Assembly: GCA_900552985.1 (NCBI GenBank)
Contig: USBP01000001.1
Span: 1-25,221, forward strand
Direction of reading: 5' to 3'
Source of the DNA: an uncultured Oscillospiraceae bacterium
Lineage (GTDB): Bacteria > Bacillota > Clostridia > Oscillospirales > Acutalibacteraceae
DNA length: 25,221 bases
Shown: positions 15,404 to 22,586 of the stretch, piece after piece
Layout of the letters: the number at the start of each line of letters is the position of its first letter
How positions within the stretch are numbered: the first letter of the stretch is position 1
Position numbers and translations under genes: made by a program
The notes under the pieces: generated by a model
Database searches by the model: none
What the model saw: the letters and a program-made list of their open reading frames with translations, nothing else
What the model was told of the DNA's origin: nothing

Positions 15404-15438
15404 GGGCAGGGGTCTTGTATCCCTGCCTGTTTTGTTTT
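15404..15438 (+). terminator. Rho-independent terminator after the gap-pgk pair
   Basis: GGCAGGG (15405-15411) pairs exactly with CCCTGCC (15421-15427), with a 9-nt loop and then TGTTTTGTTTT. It lies between the kinase gene and the LarA-like gene, so either transcription is partly attenuated here or the second group has its own promoter. No convincing promoter was found in 15439-15480. Confidence 0.85.
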
Positions 15439-15496
15439 AGAATGAAGATCAGACGATATCCTGGCGAAAGATACGATGATCTATGGAGGGTTTGCC

Positions 15497-16768
15497 ATGC
15501 ATCTTTCATTTGGCTATGATAAAACAACACTGCACTATGATATCCCGGATGAAAACCTAATCGATATCCTCACTCCAAACGAAACGCCCGCCGCTCTTAC
15601 CGGAGAGGAGGAGGTTATGCGTGCGCTGCAAGCTCCAATCGGCACGCCACGGCTCCGGGAGATCGTGAAGCCCGGTGAAAAAATCGCAATTGTCACAAGC
15701 GATATTACCCGGCCGATGCCGACCTATGCCGTTTTGCCGCATGTAGCGCAGGAGCTTTCGCTCGCCGGTGTGCGGGATGAGGATGTTACGGTTGTGTTCG
15801 CGCTGGGCATCCACCGGGAAATGACGCCCGAGGAAATGAAGCAGGCGGTGGGGGAGGAGATGTACCGCCGTTTTGCCTGCCTGAACGCATGCAGGGACTA
15901 TACACATCTCGGCACCTCTCAAAACGGCACGCCAATCGATATTTTTACCCCCGTTGCCGAGGCGGACCGCATCATTTGCCTGGGAAATATTGAATACCAC
16001 TATTTCGCAGGCTACAGCGGCGGCGCGAAAGCGATTATGCCGGGCGTTTCCACGCATGATGCGATCCAGGCAAATCATAAACGTATGGTGGATGAGCGCG
16101 CACATGCGGGCAATTTGGCGACCAATCCTGTACGTCTGGATATTGACGAGGTAGGTTCTTTCGTCCATATTGATTTTATCGTCAATGTTGTGCTCGACGA
16201 GCATAAGAAGATCCGCCACTGCGTCGCGGGCCATTATATTGAGGCGCACCGCGCAGGTTGCCGCCTCCTCGACAAAATGTATCAAGTGGAAATTCCCGCA
16301 AAGGCGGACATTGTGATCACCTCGCCTGGCGGCTTTCCCAAGGATTTAAATCTTTATCAGGCCCAGAAGGCGCTTGACAATGCCAAGCATGCCGTGCGCG
16401 ATGGAGGTGTGATCGTCTGGCTTGCTGCGGCAGGCGAGGGGTTGGGCGAGTCCACATTTGAAAAATGGATGCTGGGCCACGAGAAGAGCCGCGATATGAT
16501 TGATCATATCAACCGTGAGTTTGAGCTCGGCGGGCACAAGGCAGCCGCGATTGCTATGGTGCTGGAGAAATGCCGTATCCTCTTTGTCAGCGATTTGCCG
16601 GCGGAGTTTGTGCGGCGCATTCACCTCGAGCCCTTTGCAACGCTGGAGGACGCAATGGCGGAAGCTTTCCGTGCGATGGGGGAAGACGCCCGGGTGATTG
16701 CCATGCCATACGGCGGCTCCACGCTTCCGGTATTATCAAGCGACAGATCACAGACCGCAAGCGTCTGA
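15497..16768 (+). CDS. LarA-family nickel-dependent 2-hydroxyacid racemase/epimerase
   Basis: A 423-residue protein of the LarA family (old DUF2088). LarA uses the nickel-pincer nucleotide to racemise lactate by hydride transfer; relatives act on malate, phenyllactate, hydroxyglutarate or D-gluconate. The key residues appear in the right spacing: D69-R72 (SDITRP), H106 (ALGIHR), H168 (EYHYFAGYSGG), K178 (GGAKAI, the cofactor-linked lysine), H194 (QANH), and a YQAQK motif that matches Tyr294-Gln295-Lys298 of Lactobacillus LarA. GGAGGG (15485-15490) is 6 nt before ATG 15497; an upstream in-frame ATG at 15476 would place it inside the gene. The cofactor genes larB, larC and larE are not in the window. 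Sugar-metabolism neighbours suggest an aldonic acid substrate. Confidence 0.88.
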   Translation: MHLSFGYDKTTLHYDIPDENLIDILTPNETPAALTGEEEVMRALQAPIGTPRLREIVKPGEKIAIVTSDITRPMPTYAVLPHVAQELSLAGVRDEDVTVVFALGIHREMTPEEMKQAVGEEMYRRFACLNACRDYTHLGTSQNGTPIDIFTPVAEADRIICLGNIEYHYFAGYSGGAKAIMPGVSTHDAIQANHKRMVDERAHAGNLATNPVRLDIDEVGSFVHIDFIVNVVLDEHKKIRHCVAGHYIEAHRAGCRLLDKMYQVEIPAKADIVITSPGGFPKDLNLYQAQKALDNAKHAVRDGGVIVWLAAAGEGLGESTFEKWMLGHEKSRDMIDHINREFELGGHKAAAIAMVLEKCRILFVSDLPAEFVRRIHLEPFATLEDAMAEAFRAMGEDARVIAMPYGGSTLPVLSSDRSQTASV

Positions 16769-16794
16769 ATTTTTATCAATTTAGGAGGGTTTCC

Positions 16795-17646
16795 ATGGCA
16801 CAGTTTTCAATTGGCGTGATTGTCGATTCTTTCCGGGCAGGCGTCCGGGAGGGAATCAAAAAAGCGGCGCAGCTTGGCGCGCAAGGCATCCAGCTCTATT
16901 CCGTTTCCGGCGAGATGGCGCCGGAGAACCTGAGCGGCCCGGCGCGGCGGGAGCTTTTGGATTTTATCAAATCCCACGGCCTGGTGGTCTCCGCCCTGTG
17001 CGGTGATCTCGGCAGCGGCGGCTTTATCGATGCGAAGCGCAATGTGGAAAAAATTGAGCGCTCCAAGCGGATTTTGGAGCTTGCAAAGGATTTGGAAACG
17101 GATATCGTCACTACGCACATCGGCGTTGTGCCGGATGATCCGGGATGCGACCGTTATCAGGTGATGCAGGAGGCCTGCTTCACCCTGAGCCAGTATGCCG
17201 ATAACCTAAAGGCGCATTTCGCCATTGAAACCGGGCCGGAAAAGGCTGTCACCCTCAAAGCGTTTTTGGATAGCCTCGGTTCCACCGGCGTTGCAGTCAA
17301 TCTGGATCCGGCTAATCTCGTCATGGTCACTGGCGACGACCCAGTGCAGGCAGTTTATACGCTGAAGGATTATATCGTCCACACCCACGCAAAGGATGGG
17401 CGCCAGCTCTTTTATAAAGCGCCGGAGATCGTTTACGGAATCGAGCAGGATGTTACCGGCCTCGGCGAATCGTTTTTGGAAGTGCCGCTGGGCGAGGGGA
17501 GTGTGGATTTCCCGGCCTATCTCCGGGCGCTGGATGAGATTGGCTACCACGGCTTTTTGACCATTGAGCGCGAGGTGGGAGAGAATCCGGCGGCGGACAT
17601 CTCCAAGGCGGTTGATTTTCTAAAGGGGCAGATTGCGGCTCTATAA
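16795..17646 (+). CDS. Sugar phosphate isomerase/epimerase family TIM-barrel protein
   Basis: A 283-residue TIM-barrel protein of the xylose isomerase-like family (IolE/IolI/EboC type). It starts FSIGVIVDSFRAG and keeps the usual metal-ligand positions at strand ends: Glu in AIETGPE, Asp in NLDPANLV, His in IVHTHAKDG and Glu in LTIEREVGEN. Such enzymes isomerise or epimerise ketoses, inososes or keto-sugars. The AGGAGG (16783-16788) lies 6 nt before ATG 16795. It starts 26 nt after the LarA-like gene and is followed 13 nt later by a Gfo/Idh/MocA gene, a common pairing in inositol and rare-sugar pathways. The substrate is unknown. Confidence 0.85.
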   Translation: MAQFSIGVIVDSFRAGVREGIKKAAQLGAQGIQLYSVSGEMAPENLSGPARRELLDFIKSHGLVVSALCGDLGSGGFIDAKRNVEKIERSKRILELAKDLETDIVTTHIGVVPDDPGCDRYQVMQEACFTLSQYADNLKAHFAIETGPEKAVTLKAFLDSLGSTGVAVNLDPANLVMVTGDDPVQAVYTLKDYIVHTHAKDGRQLFYKAPEIVYGIEQDVTGLGESFLEVPLGEGSVDFPAYLRALDEIGYHGFLTIEREVGENPAADISKAVDFLKGQIAAL

Positions 17647-17659
17647 GGAGGAATTTACT

Positions 17660-18733
17660 TTGAAGCGGAAGTGGAAGGTCGGCGTAATTGGCACCGGCAG
17701 CATCAGCCATGAGCATATCCGGGCATATTTGAAAAACGAAAACGTGGAGCTCTATGCGCTGTGCGATATCAACCCGGCGCGCGTGCACAGCATGGCGGAG
17801 CAATATGGCGTTCCGCAGGAGCGTGCATTTACGGATATGGCAGATTTGCTCGCTCTACCGGAGATTGACGCTGTGAGCGTCTGTACCTGGAACAGCGCGC
17901 ATGCGCCCTGCACGATCGCCGCGCTGGGGGCGGGCAAGCATGTGCTGTGCGAAAAGCCGATGGCTTTGAACGCCCAGGAAGCGCTCAGCATGCAGCAGGC
18001 GGCTGAAAAGGCGGGCAAAATTCTGCAAATTGGTTTTGTGCGCCGGTTTGGGAATGATTGCGCCACGATTCGGGATTTTGTAAATGCCGGTTATTTCGGT
18101 GATTTTTATTATGCCAAGGCTACATACCTGCGCCGCAATGGCTGCCCGGGCGGCTGGTTTGGGGAGAAGGCGCGCTCCGGCGGCGGTCCGCTGATCGACT
18201 TGGGTGTACATATAATCGATCTGGTGCGTTACCTGATGGGCAATCCGCAGCCGGTTTCGGTCTATGGGGCTACTTTCCAAAAGCTTCTCAACCGCCCGCA
18301 GATTAAAAAGCAGGGCGGATACAGCGCTTCGGATAGATCTGGAGACGATGTTTTTGATGTAGAGGATCTAGCCAGCGCAATGATCCGTTTTGATAACGGC
18401 GCCGTGTTGCACGTAGAGGCGGCCTTCAGCCTGAATATCAAGGAGGATTCCGGAGAGATCGAGCTGTTTGGCTCAAAGGCCGGGGCGAAGCTTGATCCGC
18501 AGGTGCATCTCTATTCCGATGTGAACGGTTACCTCGTCAACGTCGATTTTGACCAGGATACGGCCTTGAGCTTCGACGGCCTATTTGCCAACGAGATCAG
18601 CCATTTTATTGATTGCGTTCGCGGCCGGGCGGAATGCATCGCCCCAGCGTCAGACGGTGTGACGCTCATGCGTATTCTGGATGCGATTTATGAATCCGGC
18701 AGGACGGGGCACGAAGTGCTGCTTCATTCCTGA
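17660..18733 (+). CDS. Gfo/Idh/MocA family oxidoreductase
   Basis: A 357-residue NAD(P)-dependent sugar or inositol dehydrogenase of the Gfo/Idh/MocA family. The N-terminal Rossmann motif is VGVIGTGSISHEHIRAYL and the family's catalytic Lys lies in VLCEKPMALN. The C-terminal half carries a typical GGGPLIDLGVHIIDLVRYLM segment. TTG 17660 is the best start: AAGGAGGA (17645-17652) sits 7 nt upstream, while the next upstream in-frame Met overlaps the previous gene by 14 nt and lacks a site. It closes the LarA-epimerase-dehydrogenase group and probably interconverts a keto and a hydroxy sugar derivative for the epimerase beside it. Confidence 0.9.
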   Translation: MKRKWKVGVIGTGSISHEHIRAYLKNENVELYALCDINPARVHSMAEQYGVPQERAFTDMADLLALPEIDAVSVCTWNSAHAPCTIAALGAGKHVLCEKPMALNAQEALSMQQAAEKAGKILQIGFVRRFGNDCATIRDFVNAGYFGDFYYAKATYLRRNGCPGGWFGEKARSGGGPLIDLGVHIIDLVRYLMGNPQPVSVYGATFQKLLNRPQIKKQGGYSASDRSGDDVFDVEDLASAMIRFDNGAVLHVEAAFSLNIKEDSGEIELFGSKAGAKLDPQVHLYSDVNGYLVNVDFDQDTALSFDGLFANEISHFIDCVRGRAECIAPASDGVTLMRILDAIYESGRTGHEVLLHS

Positions 18734-18810
18734 TAAAATCCTGGGTATTGGCTGCGCCAAAAGGTCCGAGCGGAAAAATGCGAGTTTTCAAGCTGTTTTT
18801 GTTTTTTTGC

Positions 18811-18837
18811 CCTGTAAAAAGCTTGCTTTTTTACTGG
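18811..18837. repeat. Near-palindrome over the secG -35 region
   Basis: GTAAAAAGC (18814-18822) faces GCTTTTTTAC (18825-18834) across TT, with one extra T in the second arm. It overlaps the TTGCTT -35 of secG. It could be a terminator for the dehydrogenase operon, an operator, or both. T-runs at 18796-18808 also precede it. Confidence 0.4.
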
Positions 18838-18851
18838 CACTATGTTAAACT
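18823..18851 (+). promoter_or_regulatory. Promoter of secG
   Basis: TTGCTT (18823-18828), a 17-nt spacer and TAAACT (18846-18851) with TGT directly upstream as an extended -10. Matches are moderate in both boxes. Confidence 0.5.
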
Positions 18852-18888
18852 AGTCCGGTAAATTAGTATGGAACGGGGGATTTTTCCA

Positions 18889-19140
18889 ATGTCCGCACTT
18901 CAAATCATTTTGGGTGTATTGCTGATTATTTCTTCTATTCTGATTATTATTGTCGTCTTGTTGCAGGAAAGCCGTTCAGCCGGCTTGTCTGGTGCAATCG
19001 CAGGCGGAGCGGAAACGTTTTTTGGTAAGAATAAGGGCCGCACGATTGAAGCGAAGCTTGCTAAATGGACGAAATACATTTCCATTGGCTTTTTTGTCAT
19101 CGCTCTGGCGGGGACGTTGCTGCTTTATTTTATTAAGTGA
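18889..19140 (+). CDS. secG: Preprotein translocase subunit SecG
   Basis: An 83-residue protein with two membrane helices (about residues 3-24 and 58-80) joined by a cytoplasmic loop, the normal SecG layout. The loop and first helix end carry the family signature LLQESRSAGLSGAIAGGAETFFGKNKG. SecG is the small accessory subunit of the SecYEG channel that aids SecA-driven protein export. ATG 18889 is chosen because GGGGGA (18875-18880) lies 8 nt upstream; the in-frame ATG at 18868 precedes this site. The gene is monocistronic, with its own promoter and a strong terminator at 19162-19208. Confidence 0.93.
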   Translation: MSALQIILGVLLIISSILIIIVVLLQESRSAGLSGAIAGGAETFFGKNKGRTIEAKLAKWTKYISIGFFVIALAGTLLLYFIK

Positions 19141-19161
19141 TTTCCCACAAATCAAAACGTC

Positions 19162-19208
19162 AAAACGCCATGCAAAGTGTTTTCTGCATTTTGCATGGCG
19201 TTTTTATT
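19162..19208 (+). terminator. Rho-independent terminator of secG
   Basis: A perfect 15-bp stem, AAAACGCCATGCAAA (19162-19176) with TTTGCATGGCGTTTT (19190-19204), a 13-nt loop and a T-rich tail. The A-run on the 5' side could let it work on the other strand too. Confidence 0.92.
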
Positions 19209-19244
19209 GACCGATGAAATCTCTTGTAAAATGATCCGTTTGAT

Positions 19245-19273
19245 TTGAAACGGGGCAACTTAAATGTTAAGAT
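19245..19273 (+). promoter_or_regulatory. Candidate intergenic promoter
   Basis: TTGAAA (19245-19250), a 17-nt spacer and TAAGAT (19268-19273) preceded by TGT. It lies after the secG terminator and before a strong hairpin terminator, with no ORF in between. Confidence 0.4.
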
Positions 19274-19278
19274 GCTGC

Positions 19279-19397
19279 TCTCCGTTATTCCTGTAAAAAA
19301 ACAGCTATCGCTTGTGCAACCGAAGTGGAGAGTTGCAAGAGTGTGAAACACCGCCCGGTCAGGATTTTTACCCGGGCGGTGTTTGTATCTCTTTGAA
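19279..19397 (+). ncRNA. Candidate small RNA between secG and the LCP gene
   Basis: The segment is bounded by the promoter-like element at 19245-19273 and by a perfect 13-bp terminator stem at 19346-19384. It can fold on itself: CTCTCC (19278-19283) pairs with GGAGAG (19327-19332), and CTGT/ACAG (19291-19304) forms an inner A-loop hairpin. TGCAAC/GTTGCA adds further complementarity. No known RNA family was recognised. The terminator alone could equally belong to the opposite-strand LCP gene. Confidence 0.35.
19346..19384. terminator. Strong hairpin terminator, probably bidirectional, serving the LCP gene
   Basis: AAACACCGCCCGG (19346-19358) pairs exactly with CCGGGCGGTGTTT (19372-19384). The LCP gene on the minus strand ends 23 nt away, so this is its natural terminator. 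The plus-strand side is followed by GTATCTCTTT. Confidence 0.85.
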
Positions 19398-19406
19398 GGC
19401 TCGACT

Positions 19407-20498
19407 TCAGGAGGGCAACTTCTGCGGCTGTAAACCAGGGTAGAGGAGGCTGTGAATATAGCTGACGGTTTGGTCCCAGTCCAGCAGCAAAACCTCTGTG
19501 CCATCAATATTGACGAGCTTTGGATACGTGTGCGGAATGGTGTCCTGCGAGATGTTCCATTGGAGGTAGCGCATCGCATTGGCCGCTTGGGATACGATGG
19601 TGGATTTGCTCATATCTGTTTTTACCAGCGGAAGGATCTCATCCAGAAGCTCTAAGCCCTGGCTGACGCTCATTGATCTCGCCTTGCCGGCGATAATGTT
19701 CAGCACATTGCGCTGGCGCTGCGTCCGGTTGCGGTCGGAGTCAATGCTGCGCAAACGGACATATTTTAGCGTCGTTGCGCCATCCATATGATAGGTGCCC
19801 GCGCCATCTGGAACAGGCAACCCGGCAGCCTCAAAATCTGCTGCAAGCGCTTCGGCTTCCGCATCCGTCAGTTGGATATCGATTCCTCCCAGGATATCGA
19901 CAATTTTTTGGAATGCGGTGAAATCAACGCTGATATAGTTATCGATATGAATTTTATAGTTTTTGTGGATTGTATCGATCAAAAGCTGCGGCCCCCCATA
20001 GGAATAGGCCGCGTTAAGCCGCGCATTACCATGGCCGGGAATACCGACATAAGCGGCACGCAGGAGGGAAACCATCTTTATCTGCTTCGCCTGTTTATTC
20101 ACAGAGATCAAAATCATGGAGTCAGAACGAGAGTAGTATTGGGGGTTGCGGGTGTCGCTCCCGATCAGGAGGAGATTATATACATCCTTGTGATACCATA
20201 TCGTTCCGGTGCCCAGGTTTCTGTCAATCGCCTCATCAGCGGTTTCAAAGTCCTGAACATGCTCTTGAGGGATTTTTTGTTTGATTTCTTCCTCTTCTTT
20301 TTTTACCTCGGGGTCAATTTGCAGCGTTGTACGTTCACTGGGATCTTCTGTATCAATATTGATTTTGTTCAGATACCGGTTGCCTACCACAACGCCGACA
20401 ATTACCAGCAGCAGGAGCACAAGGAGCACAGCGATTACCGCGATCATGGCTTTGCTTGGCTTTTTGGGGCGTGCAGTTACTCTTTTTTCGTCGTGCAT
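19407..20498 (-). CDS. LytR-CpsA-Psr (LCP) family cell-wall polymer ligase
   Basis: A 363-residue membrane-anchored protein: a short charged cytoplasmic tail, one membrane helix (about residues 17-39), an acidic linker, then the extracellular LCP domain from about residue 105. LCP enzymes attach teichoic acids or other glycopolymers from undecaprenyl carriers to peptidoglycan. Landmarks are LLLIGSDTRNP, YSRSDSMILISVN, LNAAYSYGGPQLLIDTI, LGGIDIQL and RLRSIDSDRNRTQRQRNVL. The motif usually read as Arg-Asp after SxLR/SIPR is R147-A148 here (SLLRAAYVGIPG), an unusual replacement. ATG 20498 is chosen because GAGGTG (20505-20510) is 6 nt upstream. The leader from the predicted promoter is about 150 nt. 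Confidence 0.9.
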   Translation of the reverse strand: MHDEKRVTARPKKPSKAMIAVIAVLLVLLLLVIVGVVVGNRYLNKINIDTEDPSERTTLQIDPEVKKEEEEIKQKIPQEHVQDFETADEAIDRNLGTGTIWYHKDVYNLLLIGSDTRNPQYYSRSDSMILISVNKQAKQIKMVSLLRAAYVGIPGHGNARLNAAYSYGGPQLLIDTIHKNYKIHIDNYISVDFTAFQKIVDILGGIDIQLTDAEAEALAADFEAAGLPVPDGAGTYHMDGATTLKYVRLRSIDSDRNRTQRQRNVLNIIAGKARSMSVSQGLELLDEILPLVKTDMSKSTIVSQAANAMRYLQWNISQDTIPHTYPKLVNIDGTEVLLLDWDQTVSYIHSLLYPGLQPQKLPS

Positions 20499-20658
20499 AT
20501 GACACACCTCACCCATTTTTGCTCTATCTACCGGTGCGGAAAAGTCGGGGATCAGATGCCTCGAGCCCTCTCTCTACAGGCAGTTTCGCTTCAGAATCCT
20601 CCCAGCGGCGCCGGTAAAGCATAAAGCAGTTTTTCTGTTGAATGCAGGAACGCTTTAT

Positions 20659-20687
20659 ATTATATCCATTTCCAACCGAAAAAGCAA
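20659..20687 (-). promoter_or_regulatory. Promoter of the LCP gene
   Basis: On the minus strand TTGCTT (20682-20687), a 17-nt spacer and TATAAT (20659-20664). The start would be near 20652, leaving a leader of about 150 nt before ATG 20498. A 32-codon ORF (20524-20622) lies in the leader without a clear ribosome site. Confidence 0.6.
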
Positions 20688-20724
20688 ATCGGCCGTTTTT
20701 GAAAAGAACCGGGAGGAAAAGCGC

Positions 20725-20753
20725 TTGCATTCTCTTTTTGTATATGGGATAAT
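20725..20753 (+). promoter_or_regulatory. Promoter of the GT-C-like membrane protein gene
   Basis: TTGCAT (20725-20730), a 17-nt spacer and GATAAT (20748-20753) preceded by TGG as extended -10. It diverges from the LCP promoter about 40 bp away. Confidence 0.6.
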
Positions 20754-20792
20754 AAAACAAAATTCCAGGAGGGAAAGGATAGAAAAGGGCGA

Positions 20793-22375
20793 ATGAGCAT
20801 AGACAACGGAAACGGGCGGCTTCGCTCCTCCCGAAGGCGTCCCCTGGCTTTTTGTTACCGGTGGGCAATTGCAGTAGTTGGCAGCCTGTTTTTTGGTTAT
20901 GCGGCTTTTCGGGTTTTGTTTCCTGATACTACTGTTGGGCAGTGGTGGGATCGGACAGTACTCCGGGGCGTTTGTGCAGTTGCGGCACTGCTGGCGGTTG
21001 GCGGTGGATTTTTCGCGCCATTGACTGGTTGCCGGAGAAACGGGTCAGGTGGGCAGCGCTCTGCATGATGCTCCTGGCGGGCCTTTTGTGCATCCTGAGC
21101 ATTTCCTTTTTCTCTATTGCAGCCGGTTGGGATTATGGCGTGCTGCTGCGGTCGGCATTGGAGCTATCCAGAGATGGAGCGCTTACTGATATGCCGTATT
21201 TTTCCCGTTATCCATTTCAAATTTATCCGCTGCTGTATTTAACCTTTTGGATGCGCCTGATTCACACGCAGTCTATGTCGGTAGCCTATGGCGTAAGCTA
21301 TGTGCTCAATGTGGCTCATATTCTGTTTGCGGTTTATGGGGCCTATCTGTTTGGAAAATATAGCCGCGGCCCGCATTTTGGTCTAAAGGTTCTGGTGCTT
21401 TGCCTGCTCAGTTTTCCTCTCTTTTTATACGCGCCGATCTGTTATACGGATACGCTGGCGCTCCCGTTTCCTGTATGGACGATCGTGCTCTGGTTGTATG
21501 CGCGCAGAGCTCCATTTGAAACGCGCAGGCAAAAAATACGAAAGGTGTTTCTGTATGCGGGCAGCGGTTTTATGGCGGGGCTGGGGTTGCGCATCAAATC
21601 CATTGCTGCGATTGGGCTGATTGCTCTGCTCCTGTTTCTGCTTTTTGACCATACGGAGGCGGGGGATGCAGAGAGTGCCCCTGCATCCCGCCGCAGGGCT
21701 GCGCTTCATAAAGGGGGTGTCATCCTTTTATTGCTGGCTGGTTTTCTGATTGCTGTAACGGGCACTGGCCTGGTTGCAAAAGCAGCCGGTTATGGCGAGC
21801 TCCATGACGACCGGTATACCTATCCGATGACGCATTGGCTGATGATGGGGGCAAACCGGGAAACAGTCGGCGGTTACTATGAGGCAGATGATCTGTTTAC
21901 CCGCTCTATTTCTACTTATGCGCAGCGGCAGGAGCAAACTGCCGAACGTTTTGTGGAGCGGGTTCGCACGGACGGCTACCTCCCGTTCCTGCTGGATAAG
22001 CTCGAGCTCATGTTGTGCACAGGGGATTATCAGGTGGCGGGCAAGCTGGCGCAGGCCCCATTGAAGCGGTATGCTCTTTTCAAAAATGGCCACAGCCCTA
22101 TGGTAATAGGCTATCTTGCCTTGGAACAGGCGGTTCAGTCGTTGCTGCTTTTTTCCCTTTTGGCAGGGAGTGTCTTTTTCACACGCCATCCGGATGGTTG
22201 GCGGTTCCGGCTCACTGTGATGATGGTAATCGGCGTGCTGATGTTTCTGCTGTTATGGGAGGGGAAAGCGCGATATCTGCTGTTTTTGCTCCCTGTGCTC
22301 AATCTTGCTGCTGCGGAGGGCTTTTGCTGCTTGCAGAGAAGCTGCCGCCGTTTCCGAAAAGATAAAGCGTCCTAG
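20793..22375 (+). pseudogene. GT-C-like multispanning membrane glycosyltransferase, apparently frameshifted
   Basis: Two overlapping frames appear to encode one protein of about 526 residues. Frame A (from ATG 20793) gives a basic start, a membrane helix (about residues 23-41) and a second helix ending VCAVAALLAVGGGFF, then runs into unrelated sequence and stops at 21068. Frame B continues the logic from FRAIDWLPEKRVRWAAL onward through about ten more hydrophobic segments to 22375. The switch lies at the T-run 21009-21013; one lost T would explain it. The luminal motif AGWDYGVLLRSALELSRDGA and YFSRYPFQIYPLLYL resembles GT-C sugar transferases using polyprenyl-linked donors. Location opposite an LCP gene fits cell-surface glycan work. 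It may be a genuine pseudogene or a sequencing error. Confidence 0.6.
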
Positions 22376-22402
22376 CGTCCATTCGTTTCTTGCTATCTGG
22401 CC

Positions 22403-22436
22403 GCGCAGCCTGCCATAGGCAGGCTGCGCATTTTTT
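22403..22436 (+). terminator. Rho-independent terminator after the GT-C-like gene
   Basis: A perfect 12-bp stem, GCGCAGCCTGCC (22403-22414) with GGCAGGCTGCGC (22418-22429), a 3-nt ATA loop and six T residues at 22431-22436. Confidence 0.95.
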
Positions 22437-22492
22437 ATGGATAAATGTCTCTTCCCCGGCATATAGATGGATGAAAGCAGCACGCTGGATGG

Positions 22493-22522
22493 TTCTAAAC
22501 AGGGACAAGGATTCATACGAAT
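22493..22522 (+). promoter_or_regulatory. Possible sigma-E promoter of the spoIIIA operon
   Basis: CATACGAAT (22514-22522) resembles the sigma-E -10 (CATACAnT), and TTCTAAA (22493-22499) lies 14 nt upstream where a weak -35 would sit. spoIIIA is a sigma-E operon in Bacillus and Clostridium. A hairpin CGATGC/GCATCG (22531-22548) followed by TGTTTTT begins at the predicted start and could stabilise the 5' end. Confidence 0.4.
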
Positions 22523-22586
22523 AGAAAAGGCGATGCTTCTATGCATCGTGTTTTTCAAATCGTTGTGAGAAAGGCAGGAATCCACT

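Noticed and set aside
15432..15462. Promoter for the LarA group (TTGTTT-17-GATATC)
   Set aside because: The -10 matches only three of six positions and the -35 lies in the terminator tail; too weak to annotate.
20524..20622. 32-codon ORF in the LCP leader (minus strand)
   Set aside because: Its start has no good ribosome binding site and the peptide shows no recognisable pattern, so a leader peptide is not supported beyond its position.
21005..21015. Programmed -1 frameshifting in the GT-C-like gene
   Set aside because: The sequence A TTT TTC does not meet the X XXY YYZ rule and no downstream stimulatory stem was evident, so a deletion or sequencing error is preferred.
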